Program-made: the position numbers and the translations under genes
Notes under the pieces: generated by a model
What the model was told of the DNA's origin: nothing
What the model saw: only the letters and a program-made list of their open reading frames with translations
Database searches by the model: none
NCBI GenBank assembly: GCA_900618795.1
Contig: UYJD01000002.1
Coordinates: 1,045,150-1,109,149, forward strand
Direction: 5' to 3'
Length of the DNA: 64,000 bases
Source: Cyanodermella asteris
Lineage: Eukaryota > Ascomycota > Lecanoromycetes > Ostropales > Stictidaceae
Shown: positions 21,099 to 33,353 of the stretch, piece by piece
Numbering within the stretch: the first letter of the stretch is position 1
Layout: each line of letters opens with the position of its first letter

Positions 21099-24000
21099 GG
21101 CCCTTGCTGCTAATGGCCCGCGTGTGTGGAGTTGTTGTTGTTATGGGACGAGGTAGATCAGTGCTATCAATAAGCTGGATGACGCCCAAATCTCGTATCG
21201 AGGCCGATCCGACGATATTCCTGAACTGGTAGGCAAAGCTCTTGTGGTCGCGCAGAGCAGGTGACTCGGTCGCCGCTGCTACCTTAGGTGGTGGACCGGG
21301 GGGAGCATGCTCATGACGTAAGGGCGTGTGCCCCAAGCTGACTTTAATTTGACGCCGACGACGGCAAGCTTTGTGGGCGAAGCCTTCGAACTTCGTGTCT
21401 GACGAGCCATCAACCAGCGCCGTGGGGTCTACGGGCTACCACATCTTGCCTCTTCGGGTCACTGCATTAGCCTGTCGCAAGTTCAGCACACGTGCCGCCA
21501 TGCCGTTGTGTGTTGCTGTTGGACGTTGCCGATGCTGCAGGTCGCAGGACTCGACAGGAGGGGTCTCGAGTGTCGCTGTCCACGAATTGCGCACGCCGCT
21601 GCAGCTCTGATCGCCACGAATATGCTTAATGGAAAATGTGGAGGGAGACACTCTCGAACCCGATCAACCTCGCAATGTTCCAGTCGCACCGCAGACTTGG
21701 CTGCTCAACGCGCGCGGCACGGCATAATGGTGGCTGCCACCTTCGGCTGACAGCGCTATGATTCGCAAAGACACCCGCTGTGGTGTTTGCGACTACACTG
21801 TATGTTCAGCCTGCATGTTTTGGGTTCTCTGCATCGAGGCCGTCACTGGATGGAGCTTTCTCCACACAATTCTCACTCGATGAGGAGATCCCAAGGGTGA
21901 CGCCGAGCAAGGCGTTCGTCGGCACACATCTGCCAAGAAGCTATTCGGCCAATTGCTTCGCGCCCAGAGCCATCACAAGCTGTTTAGTGCCCGAGATGCC
22001 GTCGGCGCAGGGGGCAGCAGGCTGACAGGTTGGCGAAAAACAATCGCCGGCTCGGTTCTGCGGGCCTGGACTTGGCAGCATTGCGAAATCCAAACGGTCC
22101 CTTGGCGATGATGGGGAGATGCGTTCGGTGGTCAGCGATTTCGAGGTTTGGTGGATCGTGCCCAGCGCGCCAACGCGCCACCCATGAAGCTTGCAAATCT
22201 TTCCCAGGTGGTCATCTCGGTTCCCAGCGTAGGTCTTCAAGCTCTTCGTCAGAGGGTCTTCCGCCCTCGGGTTTCAATCGCGCGGGGCCAGGGCTGGCTA
22301 GTCGAAGGATTTGTGCCTGTCATGGGCGCTGTGGCAGTTTTCGTATTGGCCTAAAATGCCTCACCACAACTGTCGCCTGCAAATTCCACTCTCACCCCTC
22401 ATCGGATCCAAGTTCGAGCAGGCATGCAGCGCTATGTATGCGCGCGCAAGTGTCCAGCGCATAGCTTCTGTGTGTCCGGAGTCTTGATGAACTGCATGTG
22501 CAGGTCAAGGGAGGTCACTTCCATGACCTGCTCACGATGGTCGTGGTCTATTCGCAGGAGCCGGAAACAATTCCTGCCTTCCCCAGATGTATGCCTTGTG
22601 TGGACCAGCAGTACGGTCCAAGCTACTCAACTATCACATCCTATGAATGTACGTTATAATGCCAGGTCTACGGCGATACTCTCGTAGTTGAGACATCGAC
22701 CCAGGACAAGGCGAGTGCATATTCTGTTCATGGGTACTGCGGGTTCACGGTTCGACCGAGCTCAGGGACGCACCCAGATGCGCTTACTCGAATTGCAGTT
22801 GTCCAGTTAGAACGCCTAATTTCTCGGAGTAATTCTCAATGGTTGCACAATTTTTCAATGAAAAGCCAAAGGATGAAAGGATATGTAACCCTCGTTTCAC
22901 TCTCGCTCTCGGATGCCTGTAACTCGACTAGACAATATTGAGATGTTGGATGCCTCGGTCTGTGACTTGGTTTCTCATCCATCGGTGGCAAAATATATAC
23001 GGCGTGACGGCAATGCCGATTGTGCTACCGTTCGCACATGCGACATTGCCTTCAACACAGCGGCAGAAGCAGCTTGACTTGCATGGAAGCTGCGGAAGCG
23101 CCGAAGACAGTGCTTGATGTTGAGCGGTGAGAGCAAGCGCTGAAGCTTCACGGATACAGGTTATGCAACTGCAATAACGCTGAGGGGATCTTTGGTCGCA
23201 GCACTCGCAGGCCGTGTACTGGTACAGACGCCAACATTAAAGACCGCTCACCTTTCTTTAGATTAACCTGAGCGTCTGAGCCAGCAAGGCTTCTGCGTGC
23301 CCGAAGGGCAGTCGACCAGGATCCGATAAGCTGAAACATGTTCACCTAGCTCGCCTGGAGCGCTTCGGGATAGATGGCATCCCTCAGGATACCTCGATAT
23401 ATGGGAGAGAAGTAGGTGTAGCTTTGAGTTTCCTCAACCCTCTCAAGCGTTAGCAGGACTCTATTAGCAGATATTCAGACTGCTTGCTCATGTGCTTGAC
23501 GACCAAACATCGAGCCAAGGCATGAAATATTAGGGTAAGACAACTGCCTGATCTCATCCTGTGCTTTGACGAATGTGATGCTCGGCGGTCTTGTTTGTCT
23601 CTTGACAGTGACATGGCGTGCATGTCACAAGTCTCGGCCAAGTCAAAACTCTGCCATCTTGGCTCCTGCGAGAGTGTTGCCTTCGTCGGCGCAAAGACCG
23701 GCGCTATTGAAATGTAGCTTTATTCCGAAACAAAGCGAGATGACAAAGAAAGTCGGCGCAATTCTCAAAGAGGCCATTCTTCGATTCAGAATTGCAGATT
23801 CTCGTTACATCGATCGATTGGCTCAAAGCAGTCGAAATATCTGCAACGAGCACAACATGATCAACGCGCAATCTGACTGCGCGGCGAACAAAGACGAGCC
23901 ATGATGGGCGACGGCAATAAAGCAGAGGCAGGGTATAGAGGCGCAATCATTAGCTGTGTTGGCCAAGCGCCTATCCAGTGGTGAAAGGCAACGGCGATGA

Positions 24001-25430
24001 AGTAAAAGGCAACGAGCGGCGATGATCACCGCTGAGCAGAACGGGAAGGGCGACCAGTACGGCGGCATAGGTGTGGTGGTCAGACGAAGACAGCAAAGCC
24101 CCGGCCAAGGAAGGCAAAGTGCAACAGCGTGTGAAGAATTGCAACGGCGAAAGGGCGGATGGGGGACGTAGCAATGAAATTTGGGGCACTTGGCGAGGAA
24201 CAGTGGGTGGACTGCGGCCGAGGTTGGCGCAAAAGCGCGACGTTAGTGGTGGGCAACAATTGGGCGGGCGGCCAGCAGCCAAGAGCAGAAGCGCTGGCCG
24301 AAGAGCATCTGTCGCTGCCGGGCAGCCGAAAGGTCGAAGCACACAAGGTTTTGCTGGAAACGTCAGAGAGACACCTTGGCAGCGACGATCGGATCAGGGC
24401 GTGGGCACGGAGCGAATCAGCATGCGTGCAAAGCATCAAGTGGGCACGGTGGGATCGCGGCGGGTCGCAGCGTGGAGCCAGTTTCGTGATGAGATGGCAG
24501 AAAGTCACTTTGCTGCGAAACTGCGGGCCAGGTCAAGCCAAAAAGCCAGGGCTGCGCGTAGACTGACGAGTGCAGAGTTGCCGTGCGGGCAGTAAGTAAT
24601 GTCAGACGGAAAACAGGCGCGTTTGCTGCTGCTGTATGTGCATGCGAAGCGTGTTGATGGGTACTGCGTTTGGCTGCAGAGGCAACAGCCATTCGGGGTC
24701 AGCAGGCAATCATCGAGCATCTGGGTGCGTCGTCCAGAAGGCAGATCTCGAAAGATATGCATGGGGGTGAGGAAGACGGCGGTGCTCCGTGTTCCGGTGT
24801 TGATGGCGTATTCTGGCGACGAGCTTGCCAAGAAGCGTCAAATTTGGTCTGCTAGCCTGTGAAGCGGAGCCGTTTTTGACCCTCTACTACGCTAGGGTGG
24901 CCGGCGCGCTGCCCACTTTGTCCACTGCCAACACCGACCGCTTCACACCCACCTGACCCCATTTCCTCTGCTCCTGCCCTCCCTCTCCTGCGGCAACAGC
25001 TCTTCTCGATAGCCATCAACACTCTTCAACTCTCCACTCTGTGCTTCCTCTTCGCGACTCGCACCGCCAGACCGGCGGTTTCTGGCGACACCGCCACGCC
25101 CTTGTACGCTTGTCCACATCGCCACGGTCTGATTGCAAATCTGCCTGTTTCAGGCTATACAGAGCAGCACCACTCTTCGCCTGCTCCTACACAAACATGT
25201 CGCTCAATTTATAGCCTCACTGTCCCTAGGGACACCACCGCACGTGGGCAGGCGGCATTGTTTCGCAATCCGCTTTAGGGCCGCAATAACCTCGCCATCA
25301 CTGCGGCGAGTCCAGACGAGACATTCGGCCTCGTTTTGTTGACCTCCACAATCAGCTGCCAGGAACCTCCCCGAAGCTACCGTTTCAGTCACACGTTGAA
25401 GAGGAGGAAGAACAATATACGGTCATTCGA
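21099..25430. other. Gene-poor stretch, 4.3 kb
   Basis: The largest gap in the window. Many overlapping open frames exist on both strands, none recognisable. From about 23900 to 24860 the plus strand is unusually purine-rich (G over C, few T), giving long open frames in several registers at once. It also holds a short direct repeat built on AAAGGCAACG...GGCGATGA at 23984-24000 and 24005-24025. From 24890 to 25430 the plus strand becomes C/T-rich, typical of the promoter and leader of the gene that follows. Confidence 0.4.
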
Positions 25431-27740
25431 ATGGCCCGACAACACGAGCGCGACTTCGATCGCGTCTTCAACTTTGCACGAACCTCGCTCTTCATCCAGC
25501 CCCTCTCAGACCCAATGACTGTGGCCCTCGACGACGAAGGTCTCGCAGTAGATCCCGACGAACCCCCAGATCACCGTCTTACTGCCTCGCCGCATACCTA
25601 TAGCCCGGCGTTGATTGACACCCCGACATCCAAGCCGACTTCCTCTCAGCCCTACATCAAGAAACCAGCAACTCCAATGACTCGACAATCATCATTACTC
25701 ACAGAGGGACTGCTCACCGCCGCCAACCTCAGGGACGTTCCGCTCTCTCCCACAGCCTTCATGTCCAGAGCAGGTTCCCAAGCCTCTGCATACAGCCTCA
25801 CATCCAACCATGGACTCGCCAGCGACGGCGGCATGTCAAGTCCCAATCACAGCGGCACACCCAGCCCGCCTCTGCCTCCTGTTGTGCAGCCCGCCACTGC
25901 TGTGCCCAAGGCGAGGACCATCAAATTTGTTGGTGATAAGCCTGCGGAGACTGCTGCCAAGCCAAACACCGAGCAGGCCGTTCCTGAGACGCAGAGCAAG
26001 CCACGAAAGACCTGTATATCCTTCGCGTGTGCCCTGGCTCGTCCGTCGGACACCCGTAAAGATACAACAACCCCTTCGAAATCTGTGGACAAGCCCGCCG
26101 AGCCGCCCAAACGGATGTGCACCATCAAGTTCGCCTGCGACGCCAAGCCGAAGCCCTCAAATGAGCTCACGACGAAGCGAGCCATGTCACCTGCACCAAT
26201 CAAGGGGGTTGATCTGCAAGCAACGCCCAGAGCTACAGCCGTGCTCGCAGTCCGTCACCGAGGGTCCCAGTCGACTATTGTCAATGCTGACGGAACGACT
26301 ACCTCCAAGTTCACCTCTGGCAACGCAGTCTCGCCCTCCGAAGTTCGCAAGCTGGAAAGGAAGAGGAAGGAAAGGTCAATCTCGGGTGTCAGACCAGAGG
26401 ACGAAGATTGGATGACCGAGGAACCAAAATCACGTAAACCTATCACCGTCACAGATACACTCAGAAAGGAGAACGCCATTCGCAAGCTTGCAGAGGAAGC
26501 TGCACAGGAGCTGGACGAGGAGTACGACATTGACGACATAGTCGACGAGGATGAATATGATGAAGACCTTCCGGCGACCGGCTCTCGTTACATGGCATTC
26601 GACGACGACGAATCCGATGGAGGACACGAGACCGATGACGAAGAGGGGTTCGCTGCTTCTGACGATGATGAAAGTGATGATGATCCGGATTTTCAGTTCT
26701 GGACGACAGCACAATCCGCCATTGGTCCTTCAAATGAACCCTCAGAGCTTCTGAGACCCCGTCATCAGCATCATCGCACTGCTTCCGATTCTTCGCTCGA
26801 CAGTCACCTCAGAGCCGACTCGTCTGCCGCTGCACCACGTCCCTTCTTGTCCGCTGCCGGTACTCGACGTCGCAGAAGCCCGAAGGAGGCCAGGATGAGA
26901 CCAGGCACTCCAGAGCTTCCCGATAGCACCGACTTTGTGTGCGGTACTCTGGACGAGGATCGACCGCTTGAAGAGGCTTACCTATCCTGCATCAAACAGC
27001 GCAAGCTCGAAAAGCGCGGGCTCATTCCTCAAGACTTGGACCCAAGCTTCCCTACCTCGGATCCGGAGAACATTGACGAAGACGAGGAGGACGAAGTGAC
27101 CGAGGGACTTGCTTCTACCGCTAGCGACCATCATTTCCTGGGAGGTCGATTCGACGAGTCGGATGCCAGTGATTCACGTGGCCGCAACGCGCAACCAAAC
27201 GCCCCTTCCCCCCGCCGCTTGCACTCGCCGCCGCCAAAACCACGCTTCAAATCTCCAGCACCGAATGTGCAGCTGCGAGCAAAGTCACCGGCGCCTCGCA
27301 AGCTTTTCGGTCGCTCGCCTCGTCGTTCAAAGTCTCCTGCTCCAGCTCGGCTGATCAGGTCGCCACCAACTTCTCCCAAGGGTCTCCAATTCAGAGCCCC
27401 ACAGCTGGCGCAAAGGAACATGCCTGCCAGAACCGCCTCGTTACCACACACTCCCAATCCTTTCTTTGTCGCACACGAGAGGCGAATGCGCGCTCGTTCC
27501 AAGAAACAACAGGAGACGGAATCCCACGATCGCGGTCCAGTTGATATCAAACAAGGACTCGAAGCTCGCAATCTGAGACGCAAGGAGCAGTACTGGCGCA
27601 AACATTGTCGCGACCACAAGGACAAGAGTCGTCGCTGCGCACCAGGAAAAGGCGCAGAAAGAATGCGTGAGCTTGGCTTGGAAATGGCTCACCGCAACAG
27701 AGCCTACGGGCAGAAATTGGAGCTCATGCTTTCGGTTTGA
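25431..27740 (+). CDS. DUF2457 family protein, intrinsically disordered, 769 aa
   Basis: A single-exon gene for a large, mostly disordered protein of a family I recognise as DUF2457, restricted to filamentous ascomycetes and of unknown function. A short N-terminal motif (DFDRVFNFARTSLFIQPL) is probably helical. A core motif of the form x-T-I-K/S-F-A/V-C/G occurs three times, with the Ile at residues 164, 196 and 232 (TIKFVGD, CISFACA, TIKFACD). Acidic runs (about 365-425 and 540-555) alternate with Ser/Pro/Arg-rich tracts such as repeated RxKSPAP units at about 605-645. The basic C-terminus (RRKEQYWRKHCRDHKDKSRRCAPGKGAERM) looks conserved and could bind nucleic acid. The many SP and SPR sites suggest heavy phosphorylation. 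The protein's job is not known. Confidence 0.8.
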   Translation: MARQHERDFDRVFNFARTSLFIQPLSDPMTVALDDEGLAVDPDEPPDHRLTASPHTYSPALIDTPTSKPTSSQPYIKKPATPMTRQSSLLTEGLLTAANLRDVPLSPTAFMSRAGSQASAYSLTSNHGLASDGGMSSPNHSGTPSPPLPPVVQPATAVPKARTIKFVGDKPAETAAKPNTEQAVPETQSKPRKTCISFACALARPSDTRKDTTTPSKSVDKPAEPPKRMCTIKFACDAKPKPSNELTTKRAMSPAPIKGVDLQATPRATAVLAVRHRGSQSTIVNADGTTTSKFTSGNAVSPSEVRKLERKRKERSISGVRPEDEDWMTEEPKSRKPITVTDTLRKENAIRKLAEEAAQELDEEYDIDDIVDEDEYDEDLPATGSRYMAFDDDESDGGHETDDEEGFAASDDDESDDDPDFQFWTTAQSAIGPSNEPSELLRPRHQHHRTASDSSLDSHLRADSSAAAPRPFLSAAGTRRRRSPKEARMRPGTPELPDSTDFVCGTLDEDRPLEEAYLSCIKQRKLEKRGLIPQDLDPSFPTSDPENIDEDEEDEVTEGLASTASDHHFLGGRFDESDASDSRGRNAQPNAPSPRRLHSPPPKPRFKSPAPNVQLRAKSPAPRKLFGRSPRRSKSPAPARLIRSPPTSPKGLQFRAPQLAQRNMPARTASLPHTPNPFFVAHERRMRARSKKQQETESHDRGPVDIKQGLEARNLRRKEQYWRKHCRDHKDKSRRCAPGKGAERMRELGLEMAHRNRAYGQKLELMLSV

Positions 27741-28094
27741 GTGCACTCCACTTAAACGATGCAAGAGCGTTGTCAGAAAAGGACAACAGCAACAGCTTGG
27801 AAGCAGAGTGAGCTTCTAGTGCAGAATTCGCTCCTTCGGGCATCCCTTTGATTCTTTTCTAATTTGCACAAGTATTTGCATAGTCGTTGCGCGATCCAGG
27901 GCGCAGCACTTGGTGTTGGAGGGAAATCCTGAACGACGGTTTCGTCGGTAGATACCCCATGCAATGTATATAGATACGAGACTTGAGTCTTTGCAACTAC
28001 AAACTATTATGTTATTACTACAAGCTATCCCGACGATGAAAGTTGTCCGGACCGGCCAAAGTCTAAGCGACTTAACTTGAGTAGATGGGTATGA

Positions 28095-28492
28095 TACGTG
28101 TAGCCGTGTTTGTACAGGCTCATTTCACGATTTGTACAGGCGCTATGTCCTCCTTAGCAGCTGCTGGCGGTGCTAGCGTGGTCCCTTAGGCTGAAGGACT
28201 CAGTGAGTCCCTTAGTGAGTCTCTCGGTAAGGTCCTCGCTCGGTCCCTTAGTATGTCATCAAGTACCCTAGAAAGTACCACAGTAATTACCGCAGCAAGT
28301 ACCTCAGTGGGTTTCTCAGCTAGCGCGCTAGCAAACACCTTAGCAGGGACCTTGCTAGCATTAGTAGGGGCTCCAGCAGCTCTGAGGGTGCAAGCGCATG
28401 TACAACTAGCAAAAGCGCCTGTACAGTTACGACCATCCGCATGCTACGCAAATGCCACCGACTGTGACTTGTATACAGGAATACTACACGTA
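28095..28492. mobile_element. Putative non-autonomous DNA element with inverted ends
   Basis: Two pairs of inverted repeats occur in the same order on both sides of a repeat array. TACGTGTAG at 28095-28103 pairs with its complement at 28484-28492 (9/9). TGTACAGGCGCT at 28133-28144 pairs with its complement at 28414-28425 (12/12). Further copies of the TGTACA(GG) core lie nearby at 28111 and about 28399. Nested inverted ends plus repeated subterminal motifs are typical of small non-autonomous DNA transposons (MITEs). I could not define a target-site duplication, and no transposase is present, so the outer borders are approximate. Confidence 0.4.
28200..28374 (+). repeat. Degenerate 12-bp tandem repeat array
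   Basis: About 14 diverged units of 12 bp with the consensus TCAGTAAGTACC. Clear examples are GCAGCAAGTACC, CTAGAAAGTACC, ACAGTAATTACC and TTAGCAGGGACC. One unit is shortened near 28250. The translation shows the period as a four-residue pattern of Ser/Thr. The array lies inside the inverted repeats of the putative element. Confidence 0.7.
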
Positions 28493-29012
28493 GTTGTGAT
28501 GATCGAAAAAGAAATAGGAACAATTGATTGTTTCATGTGAAGCAATATTGAGATGAACTAACGGGACAATCAAAGTACAAATTTGGACAGTGAGTTGGTC
28601 TCGTCATCGTAAGCATTGACAGCCAGATCGAAGCCGTCATGAGCTATCCAAGGACGTCTTGCGCACATTAAAACAGAATCTGCGGCTCAGAAGAACCAGT
28701 ATACCAGTTCGGGTTCTTTGGTTAGGATCAAACTTCGCTCGACTGGCAGACTTGGGATGGCAGTAGTAAATGCTCAGCTGTCGAGCGTGGGGAGCTCGGA
28801 ATAGGCGGAGATAAAAGCCAAGGATGCAGCGCGGCAGCGATTTGCAGGCCGGGCAAGAAGTTAGCCTAGGTAGGGAAGCAGCCAGCACCGCATCCACATC
28901 GACCACATCTCAGGAATTGCTGTCCTTCAAACATCGCTGCCTGACCTCGTGGAAACTCCTTCTGCGCATTCATACCTCCCTCTTCGCAGCAAACATCATA
29001 TAAGCCATCATC

Positions 29013-29848
<836 letters not shown>

Positions 29849-30443
29849 ACGGTTTCTCGAAATTAGAGACCCAAGCAGACGTACAAAGAATAAGACGGAT
29901 CAAGTTGACGGCAGGATCGTTGCTATTCGACTTGGTTGAAGTGCAGAATTGCGATACTAAGAGACAAGACCAAGAGCACAGGCAGTTAGTTCCCTGGGCA
30001 TTGAGCGGCGTTCGGGAATGAGGTTCATACGTGCTCATGAATAAGATACCTTCTTTCACTGAACTTCGATCGGTCTGCTGTGGTGCGCTCTCCCTATGAG
30101 CGAGGTTTTCGAAATTCAACAGTGTCTGGTGCATAACGGCAGTCAATCTCGTGATGCTTGTACAATGTAAGCGCCATGGATGGCGAAACGACGCCGATGC
30201 ATAACTTCTGTAAGTGCAACGGGTCCTGCGCAAACCCCCCACCCCGAAACAGCAGACTAGCCGTCGATATCTACATCAATAGTTTTGCTTGACCATGTCG
30301 AAGATTTTGTAGTATAAGCTAGATTGCTTGGATGCGTCAAAACGCCGCAAGGTCGTCATGCCGCAGATTGCTGCACGCCCTTTATCACTCCTGACTGCAG
30401 GCCGAGATGTCGCCATTTCTGCGAACAGACTTCATGCAACATC
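29849..30443. other. Convergent intergenic region (SAR1 / exomer gene)
   Basis: 3' flanks only. I see no coding sequence or repeat. Confidence 0.4.
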
Positions 30444-32805
30444 TCAAGCGTCGCTTCCTCCACTACCCAAGGCAGCACATAGCTCAACATAGTCCCTAGT
30501 CAACCTCAGGATGTCATCGGGCAGGTCAGACGCCCGGATCATTGACGACACCTTCGTCTTGCCCTCCTCTTGGACAAGTTCCCGAACGTAACGCAAAAGG
30601 TCCGGCGAAAACTCGGAATACCACCTGTTCTGCCATGCGATGAGCCTGAGGACGCCCTGCAAGACGTTGCGATTCTTTTTCTGCTTCTTCCACGTGTCGA
30701 CCACTGCTTTCATTGCCTTGGCGCTAAAGCGTAGCCGAAGGCAGCTCTGATACGCCTCAATCGCCTCGTCTGGATGGTGCAATCGAGACGCGAGATCACC
30801 GTAAATTTCCCATTCTTCGGCGCTCTTTTCGTATGTCTCGTTTGAGCTGGGGTTATTCAGCGAAGCCTTGTAGCGCGCCATCTCTGTTCTCCAAATGGTG
30901 TAGACTCTCAAGTCTTCGTAAAGCACCATAAACAAGTTATCTAGCCAGCGTTCGCACAGTCGCTTGTGCTGGAATTGGACAAAGGCCGAGTTGGCAGGTG
31001 CGTGGTCGTCGCTACCCGATTTGACTTCTTCGGATGCGATTGTGTTTTCAGGGCGCTCGAGTGACGCTGTACTGGCCGTTCCGTTCGCTCCCACAGACTC
31101 CGATGCTGCTGGGTCCTGAGAATCTGACGCAGACCCATCTTCTGTTTTCTCGTCCTCCTCGGCCTCGGCATCGCCATCGAGCTTCTTCTCGCTGACTCTC
31201 GGGCTTGCCTGATGTACTGCCGTCGTACTCGAGCTCTTTGTTGCTTGTGCCGCTTCTGTTGGTTGTGTTTTCTCGTTCCGGTATTCATCTTCCATCACAA
31301 AGACTTGGCTCCGAATCTTAAGCAGTTGGTCCCAGCCAATTTGTGCAGTGATGTCAGTAAGCAGGCTGTATGCTTTCGCAAAGGTTCCTTTGTATGATCC
31401 GGCGCTCAGCTTGTGTAAGCTTTCGTGGACAAGTTCGTGATTATATCCTGTGACGGCATCATCGAACTCGTCCAGCACAAGTGCAGGATCAAGGGGAAGG
31501 ACCACTCTAGCAGGTTCCGGCATTCTTGGCGTGTCTTTATCTTGGTACGTGAACATTGGACACGAGTTCAAAGTCAATAGTGCCAGATCCCAGTTCTCCA
31601 TTGCGACATAAATCTCAGCGAGTCTTGCCCAGGTACCAAATTCGCTAGGTGCCGCAATGACTGACTGCTGGGCGAGCTTCAAGGCCCATTCCAGGTGACC
31701 CTCCTTTTGTAACAAAGATGCCTGGCAGTCCAGCAGGGAATAGTCCATGGGTAGATCTTCGATTGCATCTTTCAGCAGATTCACAGCCCTGGCTTCTTCG
31801 TCTGCCGCAATAAGCACTCGTCCAAGTAGGGAGGACACCTCATGATCCTTGGTTCGTAGCTTTTCAAACAGATTGATTCCCGAGTCATAACGTCCGGTTG
31901 TGTTGATATAATTGATGATGCCGGTGGTGAGATGATTTGCGACGAGGTTGGGTACTTGGATTTCTGGTTCTGATCCGAGTTGCCAGCCCTTGAAGAACAA
32001 TCGCTCGGCCGCATCAAGGAACTTTTGCTCAAGGTCTGTATTTGTGATAGGGTCGAAGCGGCGAACAGCTACGATCTTCTTGATCGTCTCTCCGCCGCCA
32101 TCGTCGGCGTAAGCATAAGCCCTAAGCACACCACAAAGGAAGGTTTCCAGCCAGAGCGCTTCCGTGGCCTCTCTTTGTACGCGACGCTCATCAACACAAT
32201 AGCTTTCGACGGTTCCAGGAATTTTGACGTCTACGCGCATGTCGAGTCGCGAAAACGCATTGTAACAACTATGGACAAGTCAACATCCTTTCAAGCCGAT
32301 CATTCACAGAAGCATGTACCAATACGTCCCAGAGACAATCTTGCCAGACTTGTCGGACAGGGTCTGTGTCAAAGTCCGTACATACGCCGCCAAGCTGGCC
32401 GCAGACGAGGCATCGTTTCCAGTTACATGGTGATATATACCGGTCTGGAACCATTGTCGATTAGTTAAATTTCAGAGATAAAGCTTGACAAAGTGTACCT
32501 GTCGGCCGGACTTGACGGATTGCCGGGTCAAATGAACAAGGTCTGGGGGCCCAAGTTCGCGTAGACCAGGTAAAGCTTCATTTCGAGCCTCGATCGCTGA
32601 GCTAAAATCATGCTCCCATACTCTAGGGTTTTTGTCAGCGTCGGGGTTCAGGCTAACGCAACTCTGTAATGTAAAGTAGTCGGAACAATTCGTCCAGATG
32701 ACAATATCAAATGCGCGCAGTACAAGACGTTTCAAATGGTGGATGGGATGAATCTCACGAAGATGGAATATCCAATACTCACTCGGGAATGCCTGGGGCA
32801 ACCAT
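30444..32805 (-). CDS. ChAPs family exomer protein (Chs5-Arf1-binding, Bch1/Bud7-like)
   Basis: A cargo adaptor of the exomer complex at the trans-Golgi network, which in yeast carries chitin synthase Chs3 and a few other proteins to the cell surface. The four-exon model is 32805-32783, 32601-32499, 32444-32320 and 32268-30444 (introns 181, 54 and 51 bp), giving 691 aa. The N-terminus reads through the family pattern ELGPPDLVHL, then YHHVTGNDASSAASLA, then SGTYCCYNAFSRLDMRVDVKIPG across the splice sites. These joins restore conserved words that no single open frame contains. The large last exon holds TPR-like helices (for example GHLEWALKLAQQSV) and an acidic, Ser-rich insert at about 390-455. 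The first exon (eight codons) and its 181-bp intron are the least certain. The upstream region is shared with the divergent HIR3 gene. Confidence 0.9.
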
Positions 32806-33353
32806 GGCACCGAGCTGAAATTAGGAGCTTCCCCAATTCAGACAGCCGGTCACCATTCCAGGGGCAAATAACAAGATGATTGGCCTATTCAGATACACAG
32901 ACGACGTCGGATCAGAGCGGTCGGCGAATGCTGAGAACCGAGAAGTGAAGAGCAGAAATGCAATGTGTTCACTCAGTGGTGCTCAGGCCTAACAAGTGCG
33001 CCTGCAGATGGAAGCGTCGCCTATCGCTCACCAGCCTCACAGCGCCGGAAGTCGAGTCGGCCCGTAAACGCGTCGAAGCATGCAATGGTCCGTGCTTCAG
33101 CCTTTGTTTCATGCTCGCTCCCCTGCATACGTGAAAGCATCGCGACTCACTCGGAGCCTCACTTGCTTTGCGTGGCCGTATCGTTGTTCACGCGCATCAC
33201 AGATCACTCACTTGTTCTTTAGCTCGTTCGCTAGCGTCGTTGAATCGCCCTTGCGTCTACCATTCCGCCCGACGCCAGTGCATACGAACCTTGTCGCCAG
33301 CTCTCATTTAATCAACGATGCGCCCTTAGATTCCATCACCTGTGACATCCAGT
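32806..33353. promoter_or_regulatory. Shared divergent promoter (exomer gene / HIR3)
   Basis: About 550 bp between two divergent start codons. The HIR3 side is T/C-rich. No specific operator could be identified. Confidence 0.5.

Larger units (their letters stand above)
27741..29012. other. Intergenic region containing a repeat element
   Basis: Between the DUF2457 gene and SAR1. Apart from the inverted-repeat element described separately (28095-28492) it holds only flanking sequence and the SAR1 promoter. The open frame at 28253-28540 is a by-product of the 12-bp repeat array, which never breaks frame because 12 is a multiple of three. Confidence 0.5.

Noticed and set aside
22741-22790. GGTTCGA string reminiscent of a tRNA B box
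   Set aside because: The flanking bases cannot form a T-arm stem and there is no A box upstream.
24071-24595. 174-codon plus-strand frame in the purine-rich block
   Set aside because: Frames on both strands and in other registers are also open over the same bases, so its length reflects base composition.
28253-28540. Open frame of 95 codons with Ser/Thr-rich four-residue periodicity
   Set aside because: It is a translation of the 12-bp repeat array; the period keeps the frame open, and there is no recognisable protein.
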